From the NCBI RefSeq assembly GCF_002775205.1, contig NC_036447.1:19822501-19886500 (forward strand): a stretch of DNA of 64,000 nt, written 5' to 3'. The translations under genes and the position numbers were made by a program. Every line of letters starts with the position of its first letter. Position 1 is the stretch's first letter. Source of the DNA: Xiphophorus maculatus (Eukaryota > Chordata > Actinopteri > Cyprinodontiformes > Poeciliidae). The notes under the pieces were generated by a model. That model searched no databases. It saw only the letters and a list, made by a program, of their open reading frames with translations, and was not told the DNA's origin. Shown piece by piece: positions 11,805 to 26,754 of this stretch.

Positions 11805-13692
11805 ATGGCATTCGCTCTTTTAACCCTCCTGTCCGCTGTCGTCGGTGTGACCCTCTGCTATCCTGCTGCTTTTGAAGACCTGGGGGCAAATGGCAGTAAG
11901 TGTTTGTTTTCACCTTGACTACCATGAGTTTAAATGACCCTAGTTGTGTTGCTGTTCAGCTAACTGGTATTGTTTTACACCCTACCAGGCAACAGGACCT
12001 CCATTAGGTTCCTGGCTTTAGGGGACTGGGGTGGACTCCCTTCCGCGCCTTATGTCACGACTGTGCAGATAACTACAGCTCAGGAAATGAGCAAAGTAGC
12101 AGAGCAGATGGGCGCTGACTTTATTCTGGCGCTTGGCGATAACTTCTACTACAAGGGTGTGGAAAGTGTGGATTCCCCACGGTTTCAGGTCTGTTGAGTT
12201 TCTCTAGTATGAGACCACAGACACCCTTCTAAAAAGCCTTTTTTCTGTGAACTCAAACCTACTGTCTCTTCTAAATCTCCTACTTAAAGGAAACCTTTGA
12301 GTCTGTGTACACCTCAAAGTATCTCAGAGTCCCTTGGTATGTTGTGGCCGGTAATCATGACCATGCAGGAAACGTCACAGCTCAGATCGAGTACTCTCAA
12401 AGGTCCGACAGATGGTAAGGTGTGCTTAAATATATTGAAAACCTGAAACTTGTATAGATTCATTACACAAAGAGGAATATAATCAAAATGTTTCTTTAAT
12501 TAATAAAAACCTACTCTTCAGTTTCTTTAAAAATCTGATAACTTATAATAAATGCAGTGTAACCAAGAAATTACTTTCTTTATGTTGTACAATCATGAAA
12601 GACTGCTGACTGGACAAATGTCCAGTAGGTAGTTGTTGACACTGTCCACACAAAGGCTAAACTTCTGAGTTATTGCTAATGGGCAACTTTTTAGAGGGCT
12701 GTTTCTGGGTATATTAATGAAAAGTTTAGTGGAAGGAAAGTGGGGGTAAAAAAAAAAAAAAGTGTACAAATGACCTCGGTCTTCAGAGGATGTGCAGCAA
12801 AGCCAATACAAGGGTTTAGGGAAATTCACAAGGTCTGGAGTCGAAGTTTCCAAAAATAGAAGTAACCTTTGAAATCTATCTGTAATTAATGTGTACCAAC
12901 TTCCCTCTTTCAGCTGAAATTCTGAAATAAATTTATTTAAAGGCATTCTACTTTCTTATGCATTTCCCAACAAATAACCAGAAGTTGTGAAGAGAACATT
13001 TTTTGTTTCTCCTTCGTTAGGAAGTTTCCCTCTTATTACTACGAGCTGAACTTCCTCATCCCCAACACGGGGAAGACGCTCACCATCATCATGCTCGACA
13101 CGGTGATGCTCTGTGGACACTCCGACGACTTCACTGACGAGAAGCCCAGAGGCCCCCTGCGTGCGGTGGACGCCAACCGTCAGCTGGTCTGGCTGCAGGA
13201 CCGGCTGGCCCGGTCCAAGGCGGACTTCCTGTTGGTGGCGGGCCACTATCCGGTCTGGTCCGTGTCTGAGCACGGCCCCACAAAGTGCTTACTGAAAAAG
13301 CTTCGCCCTCTGCTCATTAAACACAACGTGACCTCGTACCTGTGTGGACACGACCACAATCTGCAGGTCAGCTCCAGAACATTTAACAAACAACTTTGTT
13401 TGCAGATTTTTTTTTTTCAACTTTGCTCTTATGTTTCTTTCTTTTTTCACAGTATCTTGAAGAGTCTGGTGTGGGCTATGTAGTGAGTGGTGCTGGGAAC
13501 TTTGTGGATCCTGACTTCAGTCACTTTGACCACGTCCCCAAGGACTCTTTGAAGTATTTCAATGGCCAGGAATCGACTAAGGGGGGCTTCGTTCATGCGG
13601 AGGTCACAAACAGCATGCTGTTCCTGACCTACTTCCAGTCTAAAGGCACGTCTCTGTTCCGCACCGTCCTTTCCCAGAGGAAGTTCGGGTAG
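11805..13692 (+). CDS. acp5: Tartrate-resistant acid phosphatase type 5 (purple acid phosphatase)
   Basis: ACP5 is a secreted or lysosomal two-iron phosphatase of osteoclasts and macrophages that hydrolyses phosphate monoesters at acid pH. Five coding exons join in frame: 11805-11895, 11989-12188, 12290-12414, 13021-13366 and 13453-13692 (TAG). They give 333 residues against about 325 in human. The first 20 or so residues are hydrophobic ([18 protein letters not shown]), fitting a signal peptide. All metal-binding motifs are present: GDWG (Asp43), GDNFY (Asp81, Tyr84), GNHDH (Asn119), GHYPVWS (His214) and GHDHN (His249, His251). The ATG directly follows a splice acceptor AG, so untranslated exon(s) probably lie upstream. 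An NRTS sequon is at Asn32. Nothing suggests a defect. Confidence 0.95.
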
Positions 13693-14358
13693 ACTTCCAA
13701 CTGAGGCAATCGTTTATTGTGAAAAGTATTAATCTGTGGTGTTGAATTAGTGACGTTTGATTCTACTTTTAACTTTGCCACAAAATTTTCAATACTTTTG
13801 AATATTTTTAAAGGAATCAAAGTTTTATCTGTGAATTTATTGTAAGCTAAAATGTGTTTCATAAAGTGTTTTGACAGCAGTTTCCAAAGACTTCCTTCAG
13901 AAACTGTATGTTCAAGGGATTTATTGTAGAATTTGGTAATGTCAAATAATGGCAGCATATTGGATTAGTTTTCCTCCCATTAGATGTCGTGCATGGTAAT
14001 GCTGTTCTTTTCACTTGTTGTTCACACAGGAAACTGTTCTGGTGTTTGAGTGAAATTTAACACCACAGCTCCCTGGAAGGCTTTACTGTATAGCCATTTT
14101 ATTTTTTTCTGGATGTCTGTACAATTTCTTTGCAATGGATTTTCTTTTCCTGTGAAATCAATTCAAACCATTTTCTTAACATGTGAAAATAATTAAGTAA
14201 ATGTTTTATAAAGTTTCTACGTTGCATTTTGTTTGTACAAAAATAGTCAATGCCAAGTAAACATCCTTCACAAGGAGGATGATCCAAGATGACACTCAGG
14301 GTTTCTTTAGTGTGGAAAACTTCAGGTGGTTTTCCAGGTTTGGAAAATATGGAAAAAT

Positions 14359-14760
14359 CTTTACATTTCCAGATTTTTTTTTCCTCTCTATTTTTTTGTC
14401 CTCCAATCCATTCTTTGTCTTGTTTGCTTTTCCTTTCATCCCCTATTCATCCTTTTTTACCTTCTTCCTTTTTATTTCATCCTTCCTGTTATCCTTAAGT
14501 TTGACTCCCCTGTTTTTACCTGTTTCCTAGTCCTTCCTCCGTTGATACATTTTTGCATCATTTTCTTCTGTTCTTTCTTGTGTGCTGCCTTTTTTTGTTT
14601 TTTTGTCCTTTCCTCAATTTTCTTTTTACGGTATTTTACTTTTTCCCTCCTGGTCCCTTTTTTTCTTGCTGTCTTTCCCTTTTTTTCCTCCCTAATTTCT
14701 CTACCAGTTTGGCATAAAGCTTTTTTTTTTGCCCATTTTTCTTTGTTAAATATTTCTGGT
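14359..14760. repeat. Pyrimidine-rich (T/C) low-complexity tract
   Basis: About 400 bases are dominated by T and C on the + strand, with many runs of five to nine T. The open frames across it are low-complexity artefacts rich in Phe, Leu and Ser. It lies about 0.7 kb past the acp5 stop. Confidence 0.7.
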
Positions 14761-16824
14761 TCATTCAGATTGGATGTATAGTGTCTGGAAACAACAATTT
14801 CACAGGCCCTATACATATAGTGTCTGTAACATCCAGATTTAATGTTACAGACTCTTAATTGGATTTGTGTTTGGACTTTTACTGGACCATTTTGACACAT
14901 GAATACACTTTACTCCAGTTGTCCCCAAATGTGGGGTCACAAAGAGTGGCGTATTGAGATCTACTTCAAAAATCAAAAATGATTATGGGAAAGCAGGTTT
15001 ATTCAATAAATCTTAGAGTTAAAAACAAACATCAAATGGATAAAAACAGTGTACGTAATGGCTGCTGAAGCTGTTTGTTTCATATCCCTCTCATTTTGTG
15101 ACTCAGAAGCTACAGTGTTTGGTGACCTTGTTTTGTTTCTGAACATAACATCAGACATTACTTTGCATTTTGGTCTCCTCTGACCAGAGCTCCGTCCACA
15201 TGTTTGCTTTCTTCCCCACATGACTTGTTGCAATCTGCGAACAGGACATCTTGTGGCTTTTGTTCTCGCCACTCTTGTATGACTTTCAGATTTGTGAAGC
15301 TTTGCATCTCTGCAGCTGATAGGCTGTTGCTGCAGGGCAGTCTGGGACAAGACTTTGACTGTCAGCTCTTTTTCTGTCACAGAGAACGGCCTGGCCTGCC
15401 AACAAGGGATTAGCCTGAATGACTGCAGGTTGGCAGCTCCCAGGTCCATGATGACCTGAGCCAACCAATGACAGCTAACCTGGGAGAGAAAGCAAAAAAA
15501 AAAAAAAATCTACAAACAGATGTTTTCTGTTCATTTCGTCTATCACCTTTGGAGAAGTTTTTTTGTTTTTTTTTTTGTTAAATGTGCTCTAATCTCTCTT
15601 TTTGTGTAAGAGAGTTTTAGAGGGAATGTTCTTCCCCTGGATGCCAAAACAACCACAATTTATAACATTTTGTTAAATTATAATCTCTAATGTTGAATCG
15701 AACTTAATCTTTTATGTGGCATAAAGGAAGAGACTCTTCTGCTCCAAGCATACTGTGGTCTTAGCTAAAGGCTATTATAAGGTAACTCACAGTAAGTGAG
15801 GGATATGTAGATCCAATTAGGATGAATTTCAGCCTGTTGGTGTAATGCACCACCAGACTGAGCGCTGGCCTGACAGTCCTCTGTCAGAACAGGAGAAGTT
15901 GGTTGGGGTAATCTGAGTATAAAGGACAGGTGAGGCTCACTTAACCCTGACTTACGTAAATCCACCACAGACCTGAAGAAAACCTAATCGGGCTGCTCAT
16001 CGTGTCAGTTACTGCTGATTAGAGTCTATCTAAAGTAAGACGTGGCTTCACAGGAGGTACTCAGGCAGGTACTCGCAGACCATACTTTGCACATTAATCG
16101 CTTCGTTTTTTTAAGGTCGTGACATTTTCAACAAAACAGTTTCATTTCCTCTTGGCTTTTAACAAGGTCGTCTATTTCTGACCTCAGCAGGAAAAACTGT
16201 TTACCAAAACAAGTCCAAGCTGCCTCACAAATAAAACGATAACGAATCTTATCATTTTAAATGTAATCAGTCTAGTGAAATTTAGTTCAAGTTTGACCCA
16301 TGTAAATACTGCAGTTCCAATGACTTATTCAATTTAATCTAAACCTATTTCAAAAAAAGTAATGAGAATATCCATTTTAGTATGTCCACACATAAAACTA
16401 AATACAAGGTGTTAAGTTCAAACTGTAAACTCTATTCAATTTATATTAATCCAGTTCCAGGTGTTCATATCTGATTGTTTTACATTTTGAACAAGAAATA
16501 AACATTGACTGGATTGCTTAATAAAACAATGAAATAGTCCTTTAACATAACTTATAATAAACCACCTCTAGTGTTATTAACCAGTTGATGTACATGGTCA
16601 TTTTTTTCTCACAATATTGAAGCTATGCTTAACACATGGTCCAACTCCAATTTTAAGTTTTATTCTCTCTAAGGCACAATCATCAAAAGCACAAGAAACA
16701 ATGAGTTGAAATATTTTACACTATGTGTAATGAATCAATACAGTGTTTTTGTTTTTTTCAAAATACTCAGATTTTTTTGTAGCTGCACATGTTGAGTAAA
16801 AATAATAACTTCTTCTTTCCAGGA

Positions 16825-16850
16825 CTTTAATCTCTGCTGAGAGATTAAAG
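16825..16850. other. Perfect 11-bp inverted repeat with 4-base loop
   Basis: The left arm CTTTAATCTCT and right arm AGAGATTAAAG are exact reverse complements around a GCTG loop. It could be a hairpin in RNA or DNA. It lies in gene-poor DNA with no T-run or other context giving it a role. Confidence 0.6.
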
Positions 16851-19136
16851 TATGACTCCATAGTTTGCACTACTATGTCTATGTTATAACAGGATAACAC
16901 TGCATGTTTTTATTGTGTGCTGTTGCTCATCTCTTGTTCAGTTGCTCTATATTAAACAACCATCCCACTCTGAATCAACATTTTCTGCAATTAAAATCAC
17001 ATCCCCTACCATGTTTATCACAGGTTAGTTGCTTCATCCAATTGTTTGAGGTTTGGGGACGTTCTCGTGGTTCTAGTGCATGTTGCGTAAGCAACATACT
17101 AAGATCCTTAACATCACCAACTCTGATTTGACTAGGATGGTCCAGTCGTCTAAATCTGCAGCAAAGTAATAAAAGGGCATTTCGGATGCCAAACTTGCTC
17201 ATCTAATCTCCCCACTCTAATCTCTGCCCATCACTAAATACACACAGTCTGCTTTTCACATATGGGATGAGCAATGTCAGCGCAAAGTACCAGATTTTCA
17301 AAACAAGGTTAGATCAGCAACTTTTAATTTTGTTTTTTAAAAAAATAGCCATGGAAATTAAAGAAAAAGTAAAACTAATTCAAATAGATAAATTAGCATA
17401 AAAAATAAATGACATTGGGGAAATTGATCTGATGCACTTAAATGCTGTCAAGTTTTTAACTATACTCTGTTTTGTTTTTTTTCACTTTAGCCAATATCCT
17501 GTCTGTATAAAACCCCATAACGTGATTTTGTCCTGCAGACTGAGGCTCCTTTGACTTAATTGTCTCAACGCATTAATATATACATTTATATAAACATAAA
17601 TGAATGAAACTAATAGAAAAAATTTAAATTAAAGCAAACATTCTTAAATAACACACTTAAATACTACAATTGGAAAATGAAGAGAATATGAAATTGAAAT
17701 AAACATAAAATGGCTTTATTCGGTCTTTGGGCTTATTTTCACTTTATTTATATAGAAAACGATACTTTCACTCTATTTTTGAGGTTTCCATTTTTTCCTG
17801 TTAATCGTTGAGTCTCTAAAAGGTATCACAGAGTCAACTTAAAGTGGTCACCTTAACTAATTGAATTAACTTCATCCCAACAGCCAAGCTCCTTAAGGCC
17901 CACAGATATTTTCAGCATCAGAATACGACTGTGTCAGCATATGGTAGCGCCTTACTCCGTTATTTGTCTTTAATTCACAAAGAAAGCAGACATTTGAATC
18001 CTGCAGTGTGTGTTATTTTTTGCTTTTTTATAGCTCATTTTAAAATAAAAATAAAAAAATCAGTTGAAGACAAACTATCAGTGGAGGACATTAAACCTGG
18101 CAGTGTGAGCGTAAGATGCTAAAAGACGTCTTCAGGGCAGGTTTGTACTGCTGTTGATAAGAAATTACATTCTTGTACCGTCATAAGTTTAACTTCCATA
18201 TTTGATATGCAAGGATGAAAACATTTGTTATTTGAGAAAAGATGAAATGCCAAACTAAAGTTTCTCAGAAGGAATATAGAGAAATAGCAGGACTTCTGAG
18301 AGTAATGTTCTTAGGTTAGAAGAATCTAAACCTAAATTATTTGGAAATCAGATCAAGACGACATGTCTGACATAAACCAAACAGCATTTTAGGAAAATAA
18401 CCACAGAAATTGCTTCACTCCATGAGAGCCAGGTCAGCTCACCTTCATCAAAGCTCACCTGCATCCTCCCAAATGAGTTTTCACTAGTCCTGGAAGGATG
18501 GGGTGTCTTAACCTTTTCCTCAAATAACACCTTTGTTCAATTTGCAAAATAAAGTTTGTCTCATTGAATTATCTTAGCAAAGGTTTAAAAAAATTAATTA
18601 GACATTATTATGCCAACAATTCTTTTGAAATTCATGAATATATTTATTAGAATAATAAGTAGGATATTTTTTCACACGACTATGAACAATATATGTCGCT
18701 TTAAAGGATCAAAGGCTCCTGAAAACAATTAAATGAAATAATCAGTTGAATCGCTTGGTTTGGCAGGTGAAAAAAGATCACTGCATTGTCTTGGCACAAA
18801 ACTCTTGGAAAAAGCAACTAATGAAGGCGATCCTCCTGAATATTCCAGGCTTTGGGCGAGTGAAAACATCTGGTATGTTTCCTTCTCTTGCAGAAAAACA
18901 CTATTCTGTTTTTTTTATATAACAGAACAGCCACGATAACCTTATTACTGCTTCCACAAAAGACGTCAAAAAGGAAGATCTCCGAATGACAATCGTCTCT
19001 TGGGGTTACTCGCGGATTTTCAGCACATTTTCCAAGGTAAATTAGTTCTCCAAACATTTTGGAAACTGGTGTGTTTTAACTAGAAGTGGTTTCAGATGCA
19101 GAAGTAGCTGAAGAGACTCGGTGTGTGTTTATCTCC

Positions 19137-21420
<2,284 letters not shown>

Positions 21421-21428
21421 TCTGTGTT

Positions 21429-21474
21429 AACGGTTAACCGTTTCGTGTAGAATGCGTTCCGTTACCATGGCTAC
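21429..21474 (+). promoter_or_regulatory. syce2: Myb-type palindrome plus X-box-like site at the syce2 promoter
   Basis: AACGGTTAACCGTT (21429-21442) is an exact 14-base palindrome made of two inverted Myb recognition cores (AACGG). Eighteen bases later, GTTACCATGGCTAC (21461-21474) is close to the RFX X-box (GTNRCC, spacer, RGYAAC). A-MYB (MYBL1) and RFX2 are known to act together on male meiotic genes in mammals, and SYCE2 is meiosis-specific. The pair sits directly ahead of a good splice donor (GACAG|GTAAGT, GT at 21529-21530), as expected for a first exon. Confidence 0.5.
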
Positions 21475-21528
21475 AGTCCCAATGAAGTTACCCTAAAAAA
21501 ATACAATCTCATTACCTCCGGCTGACAG
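21475..21528 (+). other. syce2: Probable untranslated first exon of syce2
   Basis: A consensus donor (CAG|GTAAGT) ends this stretch, and the next acceptor with a coding ATG is at 22689-22690. The start of the exon is unknown; 21475 is only the base after the X-box-like site. Transcript data would settle it. Confidence 0.35.
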
Positions 21529-22704
21529 GTAAGTCATCTGACATCTGTTACTAAGAACTTAATAAGATCTTTCAAGTATTTTGTGACCCTCTTAAACTAA
21601 CATCTGGAAGTCCTTTTAATGAAAAGACATTAGAATATGGTAGTTTAAAGTACAGGACTTTAAACTACTGTAGCTCGATGGTTGCTAATCACTTCTTACT
21701 TCTGTACATTCTGCCAGTTGATATCTAGTTACCTAAAAATACTACTGTATACACTCTATTACGTTATAAATAGCGTTAATTCACAAACTGCAGACCAAAA
21801 TGTGGGAATTTTATATTTACTAACTACAGAAAATATCACTTTGCTAGCTTCTGCTAGCAACACGTTAGCATGTGACAGGCTGCCTACATGCTAACCTTTT
21901 GCTAGAACAGACTGGATATAATGTTTATTTGAGTATTAACAAGGACATTTGTTTTGACTTTCTCTACATTGTAATTTTTAACAAATTGGAATCATTATGA
22001 ATTCAAATGATTCACTTAATGTCACAATATTGACACCATAAGTTAGTGTTTTAAATATGTTAATTTTCTTTAAATATAAAACATTTTTAACATTTCAACA
22101 TATAAAGCATTGCAAGTTTAATCCACAATTAGCATTTAGCATCACTTTTTAAGCGTGTTTTCCAATCCAATAACCTTTACTGAAAGCTAACTAGGGCACA
22201 CCCATTTATTAACCTTGGCTAAATATAGCAAGCATTTTTGTCCTGTTCTTGTTGCTCAGAATAGATGAAAAAATATATATTTTAACCAAGAAAGTAAAGG
22301 ACAATTAACTCAAAAATATAGGACATTTGGCCCTGAAAAACACACACCATCAGTGTAAATTGCTTAAGGTTTTAGAATTTTTTTTTGAATGATGCAAAAC
22401 ATATTGATGTGGTTAGTTTGGGTTCCATGGACAGTTCATGTGGACTCATCTTTTATCAGTGGTTTGAAATGACATTCACTGTATTTATTTATAATGCACC
22501 CATTATAAAGACAGCAAATGATTTAGCCTGATGTTTTTTCAACTTAACATTAACTTTTTTAGCACTCGTTTGTCATAGTGGTAATATTTTTACATGCGGT
22601 CTAAAATTTCAGTGTAAATAACATTACTTTCACTAAAGTTAATCTTGTGCTTTCCTACATCCTAACCTTAACTCAGACTCTGCCTTACAGTCAGACAGGC
22701 CAAA

Positions 22705-23722
22705 ATGGATTACTTCTTTGATGACCTTCCATCCAGCTCCCTATCTACTCCTAAGAAAGGACATGAAGACTCACTGATGGTAAAACTATGGAATTATATA
22801 AAATCTACTTTTAGATAAACACATATAGGCAAGAACCTTCTTTAACATTAAATGTAATTTCATGACTTACTTTAAATACTCTCATTGTTTAAATAAATGG
22901 TATGAACCACTGAATTTCTTTTTCATAAAACATAAACATTGTAAGTTACCAAGTTAATTCTCAGGCTCTCTTAAGGTTCAAGAGTAAAAAGAAAAATAGT
23001 TTTGGTCAAACCGGTTATTTATACTTTGAGAATGTCTATTTTGGTCTGTAATTTTTCTTCTGGATGACGAAATAATTTCTTGCAATATTTTCCTTTCTTT
23101 TCAGGTGGAAGATACAGATTGTGATTTGTCAAGAAACAAGTCATCAAGTGTGAGCATGACTGAGCTTCAAGAGCACCGTAGTAGGTACAAAGACACCCAT
23201 GCAGGCAGAGAAAATGTAAACATGTTTTAGGAAATTGCGTATATTCCACCTGTTACATTTTAACATCGGTTGCAGCTCATACATTGATGACATCAGCAAA
23301 AGAGCACAAGAAATGGTGGAAAAAATAAACCATGAACGAACCAGAGACCAGGAAATGATGGACAGCTTTCAGAAGCAGCTAACAGAGAAGGTGTGAATTC
23401 CTCTTAGATATTTTGTCCAGAAAAGCTCTGATTCTGAGGACAGAACTCTGATTCTACTTCAGACCCTTCTCTCCTGTTTTAAACAGAGATTCTGGCCTTA
23501 TTTCTTTCCTCTCGTCTTCAGGTGACAGAGATGTGTCAGCTGATGAAAGAGGAAATGTTCACCATCTATGAGCTTAACAGCAATGAAATCCAGGTGAAGC
23601 TGCAGGAGCTGTCAGAGGTGCTGGAAAACTGCTCTAAGCTGGAGCACGAGCTTCTGGAGGCCAGTCAGGCCTTGGCATGCCTCAAAGATGGTCTCGACAT
23701 TAATCAGAGAGCAGAGCCCTAA
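22705..23722 (+). CDS. syce2: Synaptonemal complex central element protein 2
   Basis: SYCE2 forms, with TEX12, fibrous assemblies in the central element of the synaptonemal complex in meiotic prophase. Coding exons 22705-22779, 23105-23184, 23276-23390 and 23522-23722 (TAA) join in frame to 156 residues. Human SYCE2 is about 218, the difference lying mainly in the poorly conserved ends. The ATG is the first in an exon that opens at 22691 after a CTTACAG acceptor, with a good CAAAATGG context. The N-terminus is acidic and Ser-rich. From the segment SSYIDDISKRAQEMVEKIN onward the protein is a continuous heptad-rich coiled coil (VKLQELSEVLENCSKLEHEL), matching the conserved SYCE2 core. It lies next to a gcdh remnant, as SYCE2 lies beside GCDH in human 19p13.2, which supports the name. 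Confidence 0.85.
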
Positions 23723-23962
23723 CAAATTAATTCTATTCTCAACTGGGGTTATTAAATTGAAGACATGTTGAATGGTTTTTGTGGTTTCGTTGGTGTTAAA
23801 TAATTATGTTCATGTGTCTTCCTTCCTCCTCTATTCCTAAACAACTGATTTTGCCTCTGGTTTCAGTTCACCATTTTTGGACATGAGCTAAAACAAAAAC
23901 AGACTAGCCCAAGCTAAGTTCACATTTGCTTCATGTTCAGTTTCAGCATCGTATTGTTTTGT

Positions 23963-23968
23963 AATAAA
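23963..23968 (+). terminator. syce2: syce2 polyadenylation signal
   Basis: AATAAA is 241 bases after the syce2 stop codon and is the nearest canonical signal. Confidence 0.55.
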
Positions 23969-25442
23969 TACATTCACAAGAAAAGGGAACAATGCCAAGT
24001 TATGTTGTGTTATTTACAGAACATTTGCAGCACACAAATCTTACTCGGAGGAATTATCAGGGTCTGTATATACAGTATTTCAACTATAATCATTCAAACC
24101 AATTTATTTACATAATCAAGCAATACAAAATATAACATTCACCAACTTATTAAACAATCAAATGCTTAACTGTTTTTTTTTTTTTTTACTATACAAGTCA
24201 TAACTTTTATAGTGAACAATAGTTCAAATACTGACAGTAGCCCTAAGCATGAAACTTCAACACAAATAAATATCTTGTCCCAGTAGTTTCATAAACATAA
24301 GTGTGATCATGTATTTATCACATATGTCCAGCAGCACTGCTGCTTGTAGGAGGAAACTGTACTTCCCAGATTTTTCAGATCATCAGCTTTATCTAGATGC
24401 TGAAGTCCATCTATTTTTCCACGGTGAACGCCTGCAGCCCGGTGATAGCTCGGCCCAGGATCAAAGCATGAATGTCGTTGGGTCCCTGTCAAAGGAAAAC
24501 AACAAAAAAACATCTTAAACAAGGTGTTCTGACATCGCACAAGTGATTTAAGATGGAGCTTCAACATTCTGTTGCTGACCTCTGGCGGTGTTTATGTGTA
24601 ACTGCAAGATAAAAACAGACCATTTCCCCCCTGTTTGATGAAGCATGCATGATTAGTAGTTGTTTTTCTCCGTTTTCCACCACAATACCAGTGTAAATGA
24701 AGAGGAACAAAAAAGTGATCAAATTTCTAAGTTCCTCTTGAGTTTTGACTAAGATATGTGTTTAAAAACCCAATTTTGTAATCACAATTTTTGGAGTTTA
24801 TTATTGCATCTGTCTTTTATTGTCCTTTCAATTCAAAAGCAGTCACTATCTGTTAAGCAAAATTATATTCTTAAGACAACTATACACAAAATGTTGAAAA
24901 AAGAATTGCACAGTGGTGAAATATCTTTATCTTCAGTTCAACCAAACTGTTTCACTTCTTCCCTGTACCTATCATCATGGTAATTTCGGAATGGAAATCC
25001 TTCGCTTACAGGAGTTAAAAAAATTTTCTGTCTTCTCCTCGCCATATGTTGATTTTTCAGTAGAAAATCTTTGACAGATACAGATGCTGAACTGATAACT
25101 TACTGATAAACAAGCATTAATCAAAATGACTACCTCTGAAAATATCTCATCACTTAGCAACCGTGTATGAACATAACATCATAGCACATTTTGTCTAACG
25201 TTTCAGAGTTTGCTTGGTATAAAATAACATAATATCTCACTTTGCTGGACTGAATCACTTTTGTCTTTGTAGATCATTTAGTGCAAAGATGATTTAAAAC
25301 ATTGAGAGTGTTGCACATATAATATATTGAACTTTCTCATGTGTCCAATAGCTGAGCCATGCAGCATTTAATGCAATAACATTTGCACAATAAAATATTA
25401 AATAAATTCATGCTTTAAGAACACGGGTATGACATCGATAAT

Positions 25443-25951
25443 TATCGTATTTTTCAGACTATAAGCCGCTACTTTTTTCCTACGTTTTGAACCATGCGGC
25501 TTGGGTTTTTCTTCAACCGCCAGGGGGCTCTTTAGCAGGAAGTGAGTCATTGGAAGTCAAAATTGGACATCAAAGAAGAAAGTATTAATTTTCATTTAGA
25601 ACAAGTACATGCAAGCAGCAGCCATGACGGAGAAATTTCTTCAAACTCATATGATGTAGATTTTAAGTTGAGGGATATCGATCTGGCAGTACAGGAGGGA
25701 AATAGAGCCGCTGCACGTAAAGTCAGCGTGAACGAATCCATGGTTCGGCGTTGGGAGACTGAGGGCTGCGCCTTAATAAATCCAGCAGATTTATTAGGAC
25801 GCAGCCCTTTGCTGCCCTCTGCTGGGTCCTTATGGAAAACGGAGATACCAGCGGCTTATAGTCCGGTGCGGCTTACGTTTCCTTTTTTGTCCTAAAAATT
25901 TGTAAGTGCGCCTTATAGTATGGTGCGCTCTATAGTCTGGAAAATACGATA
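25443..25951. mobile_element. DNA transposon remnant with terminal inverted repeats and a helix-turn-helix fragment
   Basis: The ends are near-exact inverted repeats of about 27 bases: left 25443-25469 starts TATCGTATTTTTCAGACTAT, and the right end at 25925-25951 is its reverse complement with few changes. Inside, an open + strand frame (25542-25895) contains SSNSYDVDFKLRDIDLAVQEG and NRAAARKVSVNESMVRRW. This resembles the N-terminal DNA-binding helix-turn-helix of pogo/Tigger-related transposases and POGK-like proteins. The frame runs into the 3' inverted repeat, so no catalytic domain is present. It sits in an intron of the gcdh remnant. It is probably a non-autonomous deletion derivative. 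Confidence 0.7.
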
Positions 25952-26589
25952 TTAAAACTTGTTTTTCTTTTTATAGCTCAGCTTTTTCCTGCTTTTCCCC
26001 TACCAATCTGTCCTCTTATTACAACCCATCCTGGTTTATGTGACTGCACACACATCTAGAGTGAGTTGTTTTACTGAAATTTAGTTTGCCCTGGACTCGT
26101 AAAGAAAACCTATATAAGTCGAATCTGTGGTCTAAGTTTGGGCTGCTCCTCTCACTCACCTTCGTAAGTGTTGATAGCCTCCATTTTCATGACGTGACTG
26201 ATGATGTGGTACTCGTCTGCAATGCCGTTTCCTCCCAACATGTCCCTGGCTTGTCTGGCAATATCCAGAGCCTTGCCACAGCTATTCCAGCCCTAAACTC
26301 TGCCATCCTCACACCTGGCCCAGAACACAGCAATGTCTGCAACAGGTGAGTTTGTGATCCTGGCAGAAAAAAATAGCACCGTCCATATCATATGTCTGGA
26401 TGCGCTCAGCACATTCAAGTGAAAAAAAACAAACAATCAGTATAATTTTCCAGTTACTGGAAAATTAACTTCCTCATCGGCTTGTTCTTGGACCCCTTCT
26501 ATTTTATTACATTTCTCCTTCCTTCAAGAATGTTTCAATTGCAGATGGCACTCAGGTTTACTTTTCATCTCAGTCCACCTTCTTCTCAC

Positions 26590-26754
26590 ACTTGTGCTGC
26601 GTTCCAGTTGCCTCAGAAGTTGGAACTCTGAGCTGGGTTGGACTTTACACCCAAAAAAGCAGCATTCAAGTTAACGCCATACAACATGGCAACATCCAAG
26701 TAGACAATGTTCGCAGAACTTCTTACTACCATTGTTTTAAGCAAATAATGGTAG
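26590..26754. mobile_element. Repeat insertion inside a gcdh pseudo-exon
   Basis: Sequence with no resemblance to GCDH separates the GSDPSS segment from the ITNSPVAD segment that should follow in the same region of the protein. The + strand text 'gcgttccagttgcctcagaagttggaact' at about 26600-26628 resembles the end of a repeat I recall from other fish genomes. Borders are approximate and no target-site duplication was established. Confidence 0.45.

Larger units (their letters stand above)
13693..19136. other. Gene-poor intergenic region
   Basis: I recognise no exon in these 5.4 kb. The first few hundred bases are probably acp5 3' UTR, but no clear AATAAA was assigned. There is a long pyrimidine-rich tract (14359-14760), a perfect small hairpin (16825-16850) and otherwise AT-rich unique-looking sequence. 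An open - strand frame of about 150 codons at 15003-15464 has no recognisable domain and no convincing splice or promoter context. I do not call it a gene. Confidence 0.5.

Noticed and set aside
14326..14900. Long frames on both strands in the T/C-rich tract
   Set aside because: Low-complexity translation (Phe/Leu/Ser or Lys/Glu/Arg) caused by base composition.
15003..15464. Open - strand frame of about 153 codons between acp5 and the membrane-protein gene
   Set aside because: No domain, no membrane segment, no splice or polyadenylation context. Composition is like random open frame or old repeat.
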